Source of the DNA: CAWCVR01 sp963799105 | Lineage (GTDB): Bacteria > Acidobacteriota > Terriglobia > Bryobacterales > Bryobacteraceae | Assembly: GCA_963799105.1 (NCBI GenBank) | Contig: CAWCVR010000002.1 | Location: 620,001-684,000 of the forward strand | Direction: 5' to 3' | DNA length: 64,000 nt | In this document: piece by piece, positions 42,247 through 50,032 of the stretch | Layout of the letters: each line of letters opens with the position of its first letter | Numbering within the stretch: the stretch's first letter is position 1 | Program-made: the position numbers and the translations under genes | The notes under the pieces: generated by a model | Seen by the model: the letters and a program-made list of their open reading frames with translations, nothing else | Databases searched by the model: none | What the model was told of the DNA's origin: nothing

Positions 42247-42268
42247 TACAGTCTGTAGTGTGACACTA
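42247..42268. promoter_or_regulatory. Dyad operator candidate of BlaI module 2
   Basis: TACA-GTC-TGTA (42247-42257) overlaps TAGTGT-G-ACACTA (42256-42268), which covers the GTG start at 42260. TACA/TGTA halves resemble known BlaI/MecI operators. On the minus strand it reads CTACTTAGTG, eight of ten bases in common with CTCCTAAGTG of module 1. Confidence 0.55.
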
Positions 42269-42643
42269 AGTAGCAATGAACCAAGACCCCTGACCAGGCT
42301 TCAACAGGCCATTCTCGATTTCATCTGGTCCAACGAAACCGCGACCGCGGAGCAGGTGCGGGAGGCCATCGCGCCGGAACACCCACTGAAGGAGTCCAGC
42401 GTGCGCACGTTGCTTGGAAGGCTGGAGGCGAGCGGCTACCTGGCGCATTCGCTCGAAGGAAAGACGTTCGTGTACCGGGCCACCGCGCCTCCGAAGAGCG
42501 TCGCGGCGCGCGCTGTCCGCAACATTATCGACCGCTTTTGCGCGGGTTCGGTGGAGCAGTTCCTCGCCGGAATGGTGGACGAGAAGGTGCTCTCGGCGGA
42601 CCAGCTTGACCGGCTAGCCCGGAAAGTGAGGAATCGAAAATGA
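42260..42643 (+). CDS. BlaI/MecI-family repressor (module 2)
   Basis: 127 residues from GTG 42260 (MTLSSNEPRPLTRLQQAILDF), the in-frame start nearest the conserved fold; the frame is open further upstream but antisense to a control region. Winged helix: LQQAILDFIWSNETATAEQV and ESSVRTLLGRLEASGYLAHS; dimerisation/cleavage part AARAVRNIIDRFCAGSVEQFL. The start lies inside the dyad operator, so it probably represses itself. It ends in an ATGA overlap with the second M56 gene. Confidence 0.88.
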   Translation: MTLSSNEPRPLTRLQQAILDFIWSNETATAEQVREAIAPEHPLKESSVRTLLGRLEASGYLAHSLEGKTFVYRATAPPKSVAARAVRNIIDRFCAGSVEQFLAGMVDEKVLSADQLDRLARKVRNRK

Positions 42644-45198
42644 ACGGCCTTATCCACATTGCCCTGGAAGCCTCAATACGGGCCGCCGTGGCGGCTTCGT
42701 GCGTCGGCGCGATCCTGTTGCTGGCGCGAGTTCGCAGCGGTGCGGTGCGCCATGCGGCATGGACTGCGGTGCTGTGCGCCATGCTCCTGATGCCGGTGTT
42801 GCCGCGGCTTACGCCGGAGATCGGAGTGCCCGTCGTATCGGCGCCGGTTGCTTTGGAGGCGGATTCGGAGATCGCGCCGCCTGCGATGCCGGTACGCGCA
42901 GTTGCGAAATCGAGTGCAATACCCGCGCCGGCTCCTGTCGAATTGAAGCCGGCACCCGCTCCGGCGCCGCGCGGCGCGCTGTGGCCCTGGGCCGCGCTGG
43001 CCGCATACCTTGCGGGAGTGCTGATACTGCTGGCGCGTCTGGCGGTGGGGTGGCGTTCGGCGCGGTTGCTCGCCCGCACGGCCGAGCCCGTGGCCGTACC
43101 GCTGGCGGGAGTCCGGGTATGCCAATCGGGCGCGGTCGCCACGCCGCTCACCGTTGGCGTGCTGCGTCCCTGCGTTCTGCTGCCGAACACCTGGACCGAA
43201 TGGCCGGCCGCGAAACTGCGCGCGGTGCTGGCGCACGAAGCGGCCCACGTGCGGCGCCGCGATGGGCTGGTGGCGCTGGCAGCTCGCCTGAACCGCTGTC
43301 TGTTCTGGTTCCATCCGTTCGCCTGGTGGCTGGAGCGGCAACTGGCGGTCACGGCCGAGCAGGCTTGTGACGAAGCCGCGGTCCGCGCCGTGGGCCAGAG
43401 CGGCGAATACGCGGATATCCTGCTGGAAATGGCTGAAGGGGTGCGCCGCAACGGTGGCCGCCTGGCATGGCAAGGCATTGGGATGGATGGCGGCGGAGCG
43501 CTGGAGTGCCGCATCGACCGCATCCTGCGCGGCGACCTGGCGCGCCGCATGTCGCGTCCCCGCAAAGCCGCGGTCGCCGTCGCCTGCGCTGCCGTTATTT
43601 TCCTGGCCGCCGCCTGCCGCCAGAAGTCCGACAGCGCCCTGATGGCGCAAGCGCAACGGGAAGCCGCCGAGTACGCGAGGCGCTCCGCCCGCCTCGACGC
43701 GTGGCAAAAGGAATTCCGCGACCGTAAAGCCGCTTCCCTCGCCATGACCGCAGAGCAAGCCGCGGCCCTGGAAGCGAAAGTGCGCAAGAACCCCGACGAT
43801 TCGGATGCCCGCAAGAAGCTGTTGGATTTCTACAGCGCCAGGCTGTTGTACGCCCAGGTCATGCGAACTTCGCCCACCGCGCCCCTCGCCGATCCGGTGG
43901 CGGCCAAGGCCATTGTCGCAGCCGCCATGCCCCACCTGTTCTGGCTGATCGAGCATCACCCCGAGGACTTCGAAGCCAGGGGATGGAGCCTGTTGGTGTT
44001 ACCCTCGCCCTACGATCCGCAGCCCGACCCCGCGTATCTGGAGCGCGCCCGCAAGCTCTGGGTGGAGCAAGCCGACCGCGACGGCCGCCCCGCCGCCGTC
44101 TACGCGAATGCCTTCGGGTTCTTCAGCATGATCGACAAGCCGCTAGCCGAGAAGGCTCTGCTGCGCGGCCAGGCGGCCGACCCCAAGGGGGAAACGCTCG
44201 ACGTACTGGGCTCCTGGACTTCGCTCCTCGGGAATTTCTATGGTAGGCTCCTGGGTTCGCGATGGCCCGTTCCCGCGGATGCCAACCCGGCCGCCGCCTT
44301 TTATGCGCAGGCCCAGGGCGCCATAGACCCGCAGAGCCCGTACGCGGTGGGGCTGCGGCGGAAGCTGGAACAATCCAAGGACGTCCAGTTGTTGCTCTTT
44401 ACCGCCGATTATCTTGTCAGCATGCAGAACCGCCAGCACGGCCCGGATTACGATCCCATCGAATTCGGCAAGACCCTGATTCGCCGCGCGCTCGAGTTCC
44501 AGCCCGATTCCACCTGGGCACGGCAACTCCTGAACAATGCTGCCGACCAGGAGTTGATGGCGAGGCTGCCCGAGGCGGTGTGGCACGGCGACTTCGAATC
44601 GCGGCGTCAGGCTATCCAGGCGCTCCCCGATGGCGACCGCTTCCGCGAGTTGGCGCTCCTCGCGATTGCCGAAGGCGACCAGGCCACGCACGCCGAACGT
44701 GCCATCCGCGCCCTTCCCCCCGGCGAACAGGGCCGACATGCCGATGTGGTGCGGAACGATGCCGCCAACGCACCCACCAATTGGCAACACGCTGGGCAGT
44801 ATGCGCAGGAAGCGCTCGACCTGGCGCCCAAAGCGCGCAATCATCCCGATTACGGCACGGCTGTTTTCGACGCCAACATGGTCCTCGGAATGGCGGCCAT
44901 CAAGAGCGGCGACACGAAGGCCGCTGCCGCGTACCTACTGAAAGCCGCCGACGCTCCCGCCACCGACGCGCTGCGATACCCAATTGGCAATGCCCGGCCG
45001 TGGCCCACGATTTGGCAATTCCCCAACACGCTCGCCGCGGCGCTATTGCAGGCCGGCGAACGCGACGCGGTGGTTGCGTTTCTGGAGAAGTACGCCCGCA
45101 TCACGGTTTCCGGGCGCGGCCGCACGCTGGTAGACATTGCCGCGATTCGCAGCGGCAAGCTGCCCGATTGGGCGCAGGCCCATCCGCCGCGGAGTTGA
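42640..45198 (+). CDS. M56 (BlaR1-like) membrane protease with large repeat-rich C-terminus
   Basis: 852 residues. Membrane segments near 14-30, 38-55, 115-138 and ~305-323. Protease motif H199-E-A-A-H203 with glutamate in TAEQACDEAAV; HPFAWWLERQ between them is typical of M56. From ~330 the outer part is helical and TPR-like (KVRKNPDDSDARKKLLDFYS, QAADPKGETLDVLGS, YAQEALDLAPKARNHPDYG), without the SPOR domain of its neighbour. The residue after the fourth membrane segment is cysteine-adjacent (AAACRQ). It should relay an envelope signal to the overlapping BlaI. Confidence 0.88.
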   Translation: MNGLIHIALEASIRAAVAASCVGAILLLARVRSGAVRHAAWTAVLCAMLLMPVLPRLTPEIGVPVVSAPVALEADSEIAPPAMPVRAVAKSSAIPAPAPVELKPAPAPAPRGALWPWAALAAYLAGVLILLARLAVGWRSARLLARTAEPVAVPLAGVRVCQSGAVATPLTVGVLRPCVLLPNTWTEWPAAKLRAVLAHEAAHVRRRDGLVALAARLNRCLFWFHPFAWWLERQLAVTAEQACDEAAVRAVGQSGEYADILLEMAEGVRRNGGRLAWQGIGMDGGGALECRIDRILRGDLARRMSRPRKAAVAVACAAVIFLAAACRQKSDSALMAQAQREAAEYARRSARLDAWQKEFRDRKAASLAMTAEQAAALEAKVRKNPDDSDARKKLLDFYSARLLYAQVMRTSPTAPLADPVAAKAIVAAAMPHLFWLIEHHPEDFEARGWSLLVLPSPYDPQPDPAYLERARKLWVEQADRDGRPAAVYANAFGFFSMIDKPLAEKALLRGQAADPKGETLDVLGSWTSLLGNFYGRLLGSRWPVPADANPAAAFYAQAQGAIDPQSPYAVGLRRKLEQSKDVQLLLFTADYLVSMQNRQHGPDYDPIEFGKTLIRRALEFQPDSTWARQLLNNAADQELMARLPEAVWHGDFESRRQAIQALPDGDRFRELALLAIAEGDQATHAERAIRALPPGEQGRHADVVRNDAANAPTNWQHAGQYAQEALDLAPKARNHPDYGTAVFDANMVLGMAAIKSGDTKAAAAYLLKAADAPATDALRYPIGNARPWPTIWQFPNTLAAALLQAGERDAVVAFLEKYARITVSGRGRTLVDIAAIRSGKLPDWAQAHPPRS

Positions 45199-45241
45199 TC
45201 CCCTTGCCGCGGGGATAGGCTTCAGGCCACAATGGCGAGTG

Positions 45242-46087
45242 ATGCGCCCGTACATCCACGATCTGACGCCGTTTTTCGCCGATGGCTGCTGGATGTTCGT
45301 GCTCTTGGCCAAGCAGGCCCATGTAGGAGTGATCCTACGGCGCGGGCCGACCGAGTGGTGGCGCATCACGCTGTGGGACACCAAGCGGGACCGGTTCGAA
45401 GGCGGGCAGTGGTTTCACGGGCGGATCTACCCGGAGAGGTGCGACGTGTCGCCGGATGGGAAGCTGTTCATTTACTTCGCGGGGAAGTTCAACCAGCGGA
45501 GCGCGGACAACGGGTATGGGGACACTTGGACCGCGGTCAGCCGGCCTCCCTACCTGACGGCGCTGGCGCTGTGGCCCATCGGCGGCACCTGGGGAGGCCA
45601 TGGGGTTTTCGTGGACGACCGGACTGTGCTCGTAACGGCGTCCCGGCATCATCCCGATCATCCGCCGGGCCCGTTGGGCGTGCTGCAGTACTGGTCCTTG
45701 GATGCGGGCGATCCGCGGCGCGAGGCGGTGCCCGGGGCGAGGGGGTGGGATGATCGTCCAGCGCCCCGAGCCGGGATGCGGTGGCCGCTGGCCAGCAAGG
45801 TCTGCGGCGATCTGATGCTCGGACGAGAGATCGCCTGCCTGCAGTTCTGCCCCTCGAGGAGCCCCTGCATCTACACGCTCTATCGGTCCGACGGCGAACC
45901 CCTCGACACGTTCGAGGCGCATTGGGCGGACTGGGATCGGCAGGGACGCCTGGTTGCCACCGCCGGGGGCCGCGTTCTTGAGGGGAAGCTCACGCGGGAC
46001 CGCAAACTCAAGTGGCGGCAACTGGCTGCCATGAACGAGGAGCGACCCATCCGCATGGAGGCTCCGGATTGGGCCCAGCATTGGTAA
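45242..46087 (+). CDS. Hypothetical cytoplasmic protein
   Basis: 281 residues from ATG 45242 (MRPYIHDLTPFFADGCWMF). No signal peptide or membrane segment. Trp- and Asp-rich beta pattern (WRITLWDTKRDRFEGGQW, VSPDGKLFIYFAGKF, VFVDDRTVLVTASRHHPDHP, HWADWDRQGRLVATAGGRVL) suggestive of a beta-propeller-like fold, but no repeat family can be named. It stands alone between the M56 gene and the thiamine-binding gene. Function unknown. Confidence 0.65.
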   Translation: MRPYIHDLTPFFADGCWMFVLLAKQAHVGVILRRGPTEWWRITLWDTKRDRFEGGQWFHGRIYPERCDVSPDGKLFIYFAGKFNQRSADNGYGDTWTAVSRPPYLTALALWPIGGTWGGHGVFVDDRTVLVTASRHHPDHPPGPLGVLQYWSLDAGDPRREAVPGARGWDDRPAPRAGMRWPLASKVCGDLMLGREIACLQFCPSRSPCIYTLYRSDGEPLDTFEAHWADWDRQGRLVATAGGRVLEGKLTRDRKLKWRQLAAMNEERPIRMEAPDWAQHW

Positions 46088-46135
46088 CTGAACTGCGTCC
46101 CGCAGTGAGATACTGGGACCCAAGGAGGGCTGTCC

Positions 46136-46456
46136 ATGAAAGTCATCGCGGATTTGTGCGTCATTCCAATGGGCGCGGGCACTTCGGTATCCAACCAGGT
46201 GGCCGTGTGCGAACGGATCCTGTCCGACGCCGGCTTGAAAACCAAGCTGCACGCTTACGGAACCAACATCGAAGGCGAGTGGGACGCCGTGTTCGCGGCG
46301 GTCAAGCGGTGCCACGAAGCGCTGCATGAAGCCGGCGTGCCGCGGATCTCGACCTCGATGAGATTCGGCACCCGCACGGACCGGGAGCAGACCATGGAGG
46401 ACAAGGTCCGCAGCGTGGAAGAGAAACTCGCCGGCGGGGGCGGATCACCAGCTTAG
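46136..46456 (+). CDS. MTH1187/YkoF-like thiamine-binding protein
   Basis: 106 residues with a strong AAGGAGG upstream. The fold signature is clear: IADLCVIPMGAGTSVSNQVA at the start, THAYG-like block KLHAYGTNIEGEWDAVFAAV, CHEALHEAGVPRISTSMRFGTR. The family (DUF77, YqgV) binds thiamine or its precursor; no transport or synthesis genes flank it. It overlaps the convergent glycosidase gene by 12 bases. Confidence 0.85.
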   Translation: MKVIADLCVIPMGAGTSVSNQVAVCERILSDAGLKTKLHAYGTNIEGEWDAVFAAVKRCHEALHEAGVPRISTSMRFGTRTDREQTMEDKVRSVEEKLAGGGGSPA

Positions 46457-48100
46457 CTCGATCAGCGAGACGCCCTGACGGGGAAGCGGGAACGCCAGTT
46501 CCACCGCGCCCGCGGCGGCGCCAACCCAGCGCGGCGATTCGAGCGATTCGAGTTGGCCGGCGGCTTCCAGGCGGGCGTACTGGTCCGGGGCGGGATGCTG
46601 CGGAGACTCCATCTGCTTCCACACGGTGAAGGCGTTGCTGTGGGTGTCGTCGATGCGATAGTGGCGCAGCAGCACGCGTCCGGCCTCGGCGGGCAGTCCC
46701 GCAACGGTCAGGCGCACTTCCGATGGCGGAGCGGGAAGGTCGTCATCGTGATAATTCCATACCATGACGGTGACGCGCCGAACGCCTCTGGTGGCCAGGG
46801 CATCGATGTCGGGGGCCTCGCGGACGCCCTCGCGCAGAAGGCCGTCGAGGTCACGGGCGCCGGTGCTTTCGACGGGCAGGCGGTCGCCTTCCATCAGGCC
46901 GGCCATGCGGAACAGGTTGAGAACCGGCTTATCGATACCGTTGGTGGCCAGCGTGCGCAGGCCGTCGAAGTACGGCTGATCTTCGAACTCGAAGGCCCAG
47001 GTGAGCATGCCCTCGATGTTGGCGTGCGAGCGGGAGGCCAGTTCGGCGATGTTGCGGATCATAGCCGCGGTGTAGGAAGCGTAGAGTGGCGTGTTGCGGT
47101 AGGCATTCTGCGGGTAGACGCGGGCCGAGCAGGCGGCGCAGCCTTCCGGATCGCTCTCGGTCAGGATGATCGGCAGGTTTCGGTACTTGGGGAAGGCCGC
47201 GACGATGTCCAGGCCGGCGGCCACCGCGGAGGCGTTATTCGAGATTCCCATGCGCACGTGTCCATCCACCATGCGCGGGCCTCCTTTGGCGTGGTAGGTG
47301 ATGAAATCGAGGGGCGTGCCGGCGGCCTGGCAGTGTTCCAGGAATTGGCGCAGGAAATCAGCGCTGCGGCCCGTGCGGCCGGGACCGGTGGTGGCCGGGC
47401 CGCCCACTCGCGCCGTGGGAAGGGCGCGCTTCACGGCGGCAGCGGTCACGTCGTAGAGCTTGTCGTAATCCTCGGGAGTGCCGTGGAAGTAGGAAATGTC
47501 GGGCTCGTTCCATACTTCCCAGTACCACGATTCCACGGCGGCCTTCCCGTAGCGCTCGACGGAGTGACGCACCCACTGGAAGATCAGGTCGCTCCACTTG
47601 TCGAAGTCCTTGGGCGGATACGACCAGCCCACGTAATATTTGTCGAAGGCCGCGCCCGGCGACCAGACGGGCACGTAGGGATCGGGGTGGCTGGAAAGCG
47701 CTTGCGGCGTAAATCCGATTTCCACGAAGGGACGGGCGCCGGCTTCCACGTAGGTGTCGAAGATGCGGTCGATGATCGCCCAGTTCAGCGCGGGCTTGCC
47801 GGAAGCGTCTTCGGTGTAGGCATTCGTCGATCCCCACTTGAAGGCGGGCGTGCCATCGCCCGTGGCCAGCAGGAAGTGGGTTCGGAAGTAAGCTGGCGTT
47901 CGGCTGATGCCGGCCAGTTCACGCACCAACTTGCGGCCGTTGGCGGTGTAGGTATAGTTCGGCTCGTCGTAGCCGAAATATCGGAAGAACGGCTGAAAGG
48001 GCGCACCCACCGAGGAGGAGTCAACGCGGATCTTCACGGGTTCCTGGGCGGGCGCCGTGGCCGCCAGCAGAAGGACACATGCCGAGAGGGCGGTTCGCAT
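46445..48100 (-). CDS. Exported GH39-type glycoside hydrolase (beta-xylosidase-like)
   Basis: 551 residues with signal peptide (TALSACVLLLAATAPAQ). TIM-barrel with acid/base E199 in WYWEVWNEPD and probable nucleophile E315 in IILTESDPEG; these two motifs are the clan A/GH39 pattern (beta-xylosidase or alpha-iduronidase). ITYHAKGG lies between them. The C-terminal ~110 residues form a beta-sandwich (VTVMVWNYHDDDLPAP). Probably removes xylose or another sugar from plant polymer fragments in the periplasm. Confidence 0.85.
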   Translation of the reverse strand: MRTALSACVLLLAATAPAQEPVKIRVDSSSVGAPFQPFFRYFGYDEPNYTYTANGRKLVRELAGISRTPAYFRTHFLLATGDGTPAFKWGSTNAYTEDASGKPALNWAIIDRIFDTYVEAGARPFVEIGFTPQALSSHPDPYVPVWSPGAAFDKYYVGWSYPPKDFDKWSDLIFQWVRHSVERYGKAAVESWYWEVWNEPDISYFHGTPEDYDKLYDVTAAAVKRALPTARVGGPATTGPGRTGRSADFLRQFLEHCQAAGTPLDFITYHAKGGPRMVDGHVRMGISNNASAVAAGLDIVAAFPKYRNLPIILTESDPEGCAACSARVYPQNAYRNTPLYASYTAAMIRNIAELASRSHANIEGMLTWAFEFEDQPYFDGLRTLATNGIDKPVLNLFRMAGLMEGDRLPVESTGARDLDGLLREGVREAPDIDALATRGVRRVTVMVWNYHDDDLPAPPSEVRLTVAGLPAEAGRVLLRHYRIDDTHSNAFTVWKQMESPQHPAPDQYARLEAAGQLESLESPRWVGAAAGAVELAFPLPRQGVSLIELSW

Positions 48101-48156
48101 GCTTTGAATCTAACAGCCGGCCGCGGAGCGCGACAAGCACGCCCCGGTTTGCGGCG

Positions 48157-49329
48157 TTACTGGAAAGATCCGCTGGGCAGAGTGCCCGCCACCAGCCGGA
48201 TGTGGGTCCACAAGGCGTTGGCGTCGGCCTGCCTCTTGGTGGCCGCCAGCAAGCGCGCGTAGTTGGTGAGCGCGCGCAGCACTCGCGGGTCGCTCTCCGG
48301 CAGCAGTTTCCGGATGGCCGGAAGGGTGGCGCCGCTCAACTGTTCCGACGCGACATACCGGCCTTCGGCGCGCAATACCTCACCCAGCTCGTTGCGCGCG
48401 ATCATAGTCTGCAAGGCGTCCGTGCCGATGGTCCGATCGAGGATGCCGGCGGCGCGCCCGTACAATTCCTCGGCCGCGCGATCCCGGCCGCGTTCATGTT
48501 CGAAAGCCGCCAGGTTCAACAACCCACGCGCGACCAGGGGATGCGCTGGGCCTCTGGCGGCGGTCCAGATCTCGATGGCCTTGCGATAGCTGGTTTCGGC
48601 TTCCAGGTAGCGCCCCTGGAAGCGGTAAACCTGCCCCAGGTTGTTCCAGACGGAGGCGATGCCCGGATGATTCGGCGGCAGGGCCGTGGAGGCAATCTCC
48701 AGCGCGCGCCGGCAGAATTCCTGGGCGTCGTCCAGTTTCTCTTCGCCCAGGGCGGCAGCGGCCAGACTGGCGTTGAGGGTGAACCCGAGCTGTGCGGAGG
48801 CGCCAGGCAGGGCCGATTCCAGGAGGGTTCGGGCTTCCGCGAAGCGGCGCTCCTCGACGTAGATAGTGGCCAGCAGGACGCGGTTGCCGCTTCGACCCGT
48901 CTCGCCCAACATGGCGCCGGCGCGGAGCGCGGAGGACTCGGCGTTCGCGATATCGCCTTTGGCCAGGTAGAGCGCGGCCAGATTGTCCAGCACGTGCCCG
49001 GCATCGGAAGCCGATTCTCCAGTGGCCGCCTGCAACCGGGAAAGCGCCTGCGTAAGCGTCAGTTCGGACTCCGCGTTCCGCCCAGCGCCCGGCATCGGGG
49101 ATCCCGGGGGTTCGGCGCCCTCCGCCAACTTCGCCAGCGCCCGCCGGTAGAACTCCTCCGCCTCCGCATACCGAGCCTGGGCGGCCATCTCGACGCCTTG
49201 ATTGTTCAACTCGACGGTGCCGGCCGGGGTTGCAGCGCGATCGGCCGCAACGGCGGATCCGGAAACTCCCAATCCGACTGCCACCGCCGCCGCCGCTATG
49301 AAGACCCGCATGTGCCGCGTCCTTCTCAT
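48157..49329 (-). CDS. Exported TPR protein
   Basis: 390 residues with signal peptide (RVFIAAAAVAVGLGVSGSAVAA). ATG 49329 taken; ATG 49311 is also possible. TPR motifs of the kinesin-light-chain type: NNQGVEMAAQARYAEAEEFY, LDNLAALYLAKGDIANAE, VWNNLGQVYRFQGRYLEAE, and NELGEVLRAEGRYVASEQL. No enzymatic domain. A periplasmic protein-interaction scaffold of unknown partner. Confidence 0.82.
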   Translation of the reverse strand: MRRTRHMRVFIAAAAVAVGLGVSGSAVAADRAATPAGTVELNNQGVEMAAQARYAEAEEFYRRALAKLAEGAEPPGSPMPGAGRNAESELTLTQALSRLQAATGESASDAGHVLDNLAALYLAKGDIANAESSALRAGAMLGETGRSGNRVLLATIYVEERRFAEARTLLESALPGASAQLGFTLNASLAAAALGEEKLDDAQEFCRRALEIASTALPPNHPGIASVWNNLGQVYRFQGRYLEAETSYRKAIEIWTAARGPAHPLVARGLLNLAAFEHERGRDRAAEELYGRAAGILDRTIGTDALQTMIARNELGEVLRAEGRYVASEQLSGATLPAIRKLLPESDPRVLRALTNYARLLAATKRQADANALWTHIRLVAGTLPSGSFQ

Positions 49330-49454
49330 ACCCCCATATCGGCAACTCCGCTGCCGGACTCCACAGCAAGAATAGAATTACCGGGTGGGGCCGGGCTAGT
49401 ACTTGAGGTAACCAGTCCGTACCACCCCCTCCGGAAAGCGTTATACGTAGGAAG

Positions 49455-49952
49455 ATGCACTCCGATCCGATCCGCATCATCGTCACTGGCGGCACTTTCG
49501 ACAAGGAGTACAACGAGCTTACCGGCGAGTTGTTTTTCAAGGACACCCACATCGCCGACATGCTGCGCCTGGGACGCTGCCGCCTGGATGTCACCGTCGA
49601 AACCCTGCTGATGATCGACAGCCTGCAAATGACCGCTGCGCAGCGCCAGGCGATCCTGGATCGCTGTACCCGTGCCGCGGAGGACCGCATTGTGATTACC
49701 CACGGCACCGATTCCATGCCGGAGACCGCCGCCGCGCTGGGCAAGAGCGTCTCCGGCAAGACCATCGTGCTGACCGGCGCCATGGTGCCCTACACATTTG
49801 GCAGCTCGGACGGAATCTTCAACCTGGGGACCGCACTGGCCTTCGTCCAGACCCTGGCGCCTGGCGTCTACGTGGCGATGAACGGGAAGTGCTTCGCCTG
49901 GGACTCGGTGCGGAAGAACCGCGAGTTGGGGATCTTCGAGGCGGCGCCCTAG
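49455..49952 (+). CDS. Short asparaginase-like protein (N-terminal domain only)
   Basis: 165 residues, half the length of a normal L-asparaginase. It keeps both catalytic threonine motifs: IIVTGGTFDKEYNE (T1) and ITHGTDSMPETA (TDS of T2), plus IVLTGAMVPYTFGSSDG. The C-terminal domain, which completes the dimer active site in classical enzymes, is missing, and the gene ends in an ordinary stop. Stand-alone versions of this domain occur elsewhere, so it may be functional. Substrate unproven. Confidence 0.82.
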   Translation: MHSDPIRIIVTGGTFDKEYNELTGELFFKDTHIADMLRLGRCRLDVTVETLLMIDSLQMTAAQRQAILDRCTRAAEDRIVITHGTDSMPETAAALGKSVSGKTIVLTGAMVPYTFGSSDGIFNLGTALAFVQTLAPGVYVAMNGKCFAWDSVRKNRELGIFEAAP

Positions 49953-50032
49953 CGTTGCCCCGAAGCTCCGTGCCGGGACCAACCGTGCACGCCGTAGTGC
50001 GCTAATCTAACTTTCATCCAGAGGCTCCTCCT

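Noticed and set aside
46553..48262. 569-codon plus-strand frame opposite the GH39 gene
   Set aside because: Shadow of the glycosidase, which has both catalytic glutamates.
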